DNA from: Spirochaetia bacterium
GTDB taxonomy: Bacteria; Spirochaetota; Spirochaetia; PWKH01
Reading direction: 5' to 3'
Assembly (NCBI GenBank): GCA_021736505.1
Contig: JAIPFU010000025.1
Location: 1-14,679, forward strand
Length of the DNA stretch: 14,679 bases
How positions within the stretch are numbered: position 1 is the first letter of the stretch; the number at the start of each line of letters is the position of its first letter. Shown here piece after piece: positions 13,463-14,679 of the stretch. Both the position numbers and the translations under genes were made by a program. The notes below the pieces were generated by a model. That model saw only the letters and a list, made by a program, of their open reading frames with translations, made no database searches and was not told the DNA's origin.

Positions 13463-14679
13463 TCAATCTTCCTGGTCTGTTTCGTAGTACGTGTAGCCCC
13501 GGAGTCCCGCATTATAAGCCGTAATTATTTTTCTCCGTTGGTACGGCGTGATACGCCCTTCACGAACCGCGGCCTCTGCTTTTTTGCGGATTTTTGCCTC
13601 CAGATTCTTCGGATCGTACTCAACATAACTCAATACATCAGAAACCGTATCTCCGTCAAGTTCATGGTGGAACATAATTCCGTCGTCCCGCCCGCTGTCA
13701 AAAGTGACGCTGACAACATTTGTATCCCCCAGCAGATTATGCAGATCCCCCAAGGTCTCCTGGTAGGCGCCGACGAGAAAAACCCCCATGATGTAATCCT
13801 CCTGTTCCGGTATGGTGTGCACCGGAAGGGATTTGAGAATTTGGTGATTACCGATGAAGGTGTCAATTTTGCCGTCACAGTCGCAGGTGATATCCGCCAG
13901 AATAGCCCTTCGGTCAGGTTCTTCATCAAGTTTGTGAATCGGCATGATGGGAAGGAGCTGGTCAATTGCCCAGACATCCGGAAGCGACTGAAACAGGCTG
14001 AAGTTTCCATAGTAGATATCTGAAAGTTCCTGCTCCAGATTCTGCAGCTCAGCGGGGATTAAATCCGTTCCTGCGGTCATGCGGTGAATTTTAGACAGGA
14101 TAGCCCAGTAGATCTGTTCAGCCATGGCCCGTTCCCGCATGCTTACAGATCCGTAGAGGAATTTCGTGCGGATCTCGTCGCGGTAATAATTCAAGTCATT
14201 CAGGCACTCCTGAATATTGCGGGTATTCAGGGTCTCCTGCACATAGAGCAGATTTTCCACCGCCGGCAGCAGCTCATCGGGTATTTTTTCCGGGATGCTG
14301 CTGCTGTCAAAGCTGTTGTTATCTAGGATATTCATGAGCAGGACTGAATAGTAGCCCACCAGGGCTCGTCCGGATTCACTGATGATGACAGGGTGTTCCG
14401 TATCGCTCTGCTCGCACACCTCCATGACCACTTCGACGATATCGTCGCAGTATTCCTGGTCTGTATAATTCCTGCTGCTGCCGGTGTTGGTGTGGCTGCC
14501 GTCATAATCGATTGCCAGCCCTCCGCCGATATCCAGCAGCCCCATGGGGGCGCCCTCCTTGACCAGCCCGACGTAAAAGCGTGCGGCCTCGGAAGCTCCG
14601 TTTCTGATATCCCGGATATTCGGTATCTGCGAACCGAGGTGGTAATGGAGGAGGGTGAGGGTATAGAGTTTTCCCTGTT
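13463..14679 (-). CDS. speA: Biosynthetic arginine decarboxylase, C-terminal part (5' end outside window)
   Basis: Decarboxylates arginine to agmatine, the first step of the pathway encoded by this cluster. About 404 C-terminal residues are visible of the usual 630-660. The frame stays open to the window edge, so the internal ATG at 14545 is not the start. Landmarks: LLHYHLGSQIPNIRDI at the right edge, LDIGGGLAIDYDGS (about 14540-14495), IISESGRALVGYYS, SMRERAMAEQIYW, the ITCDCDGKID block carrying the probable active-site cysteine (codon 13885-13883), and VGAYQETLGDLHNLLGDTN. This is the PLP-dependent, fold III SpeA type rather than the pyruvoyl or the AdiA degradative type. The N-terminal PLP lysine lies beyond the window. 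A 153-bp repeat-rich spacer separates it from the next gene. Confidence 0.95.
   Translation of the reverse strand, partial: QGKLYTLTLLHYHLGSQIPNIRDIRNGASEAARFYVGLVKEGAPMGLLDIGGGLAIDYDGSHTNTGSSRNYTDQEYCDDIVEVVMEVCEQSDTEHPVIISESGRALVGYYSVLLMNILDNNSFDSSSIPEKIPDELLPAVENLLYVQETLNTRNIQECLNDLNYYRDEIRTKFLYGSVSMRERAMAEQIYWAILSKIHRMTAGTDLIPAELQNLEQELSDIYYGNFSLFQSLPDVWAIDQLLPIMPIHKLDEEPDRRAILADITCDCDGKIDTFIGNHQILKSLPVHTIPEQEDYIMGVFLVGAYQETLGDLHNLLGDTNVVSVTFDSGRDDGIMFHHELDGDTVSDVLSYVEYDPKNLEAKIRKKAEAAVREGRITPYQRRKIITAYNAGLRGYTYYETDQED

Noticed and set aside
13538..14023. Plus-strand 161-residue frame opposite speA
   Set aside because: Antisense shadow of a well-conserved arginine decarboxylase region.
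14492..14545. ATG at 14545 as the start of speA
   Set aside because: Upstream codons in the same frame encode conserved SpeA residues (LGSQ, NIRDI) up to the window edge, so the gene continues outside.

Overview
The window holds 13 protein-coding genes, two of them cut by the window edges. It looks like ordinary bacterial chromosome of medium G+C with dense, operonic packing. No rRNA, tRNA, transposase, phage gene or CRISPR array was seen. Gene content fits an anaerobic or fermentative Gram-negative-type bacterium, possibly a free-living spirochaete. Clues are the SDR-type threonine dehydrogenase with Kbl, and the carboxyspermidine route combined with SpeA and an agmatinase. The assignment is inference only, because no phylogenetic marker is present.

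Left part (1-1740): a MalK/UgpC-type ABC ATPase starts at position 62 and runs leftward off the window under a good sigma70-type promoter. Divergent from it are a YhcC-type radical SAM protein, with an unusual low-complexity insertion, and a VanZ-like membrane protein. These two overlap by 4 bp. A mosaic 14-bp tandem repeat array (1750-1866) follows.

Middle (1920-5100, + strand): a lysophospholipid-acyltransferase-like protein comes first. Next is a two-gene module: a CPA2-type cation:proton antiporter and a cytosolic protein joining a PTS EIIA-2-like domain to a PII-like domain. Their stop and start codons overlap (TGATG).

Regulatory hub (5209-8291): an XRE-cupin regulator (minus strand) and the threonine-to-glycine pair tdh-kbl (plus strand) are divergent. 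Their near-consensus sigma70 promoters share a -35 region. A perfect palindrome surrounds the tdh -10 box. This strongly suggests that the regulator controls both itself and threonine breakdown to glycine and acetyl-CoA.

Right part (8362-14679, minus strand): a co-directional cluster reads, in transcription order, speA (5' end outside the window), carboxyspermidine dehydrogenase, nspC, speB (agmatinase), sbcB (exonuclease I). The first four encode a complete predicted route arginine -> agmatine -> putrescine -> carboxyspermidine -> spermidine. It needs aspartate semialdehyde rather than decarboxylated S-adenosylmethionine. Exonuclease I is an unrelated DNA-repair passenger, 12 bp after speB.

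Several enzymes (YhcC, Kbl, agmatinase) carry polar, low-complexity insertions relative to their families. Several intergenic regions carry short tandem or imperfect repeats. Both look like lineage habits rather than separate elements.
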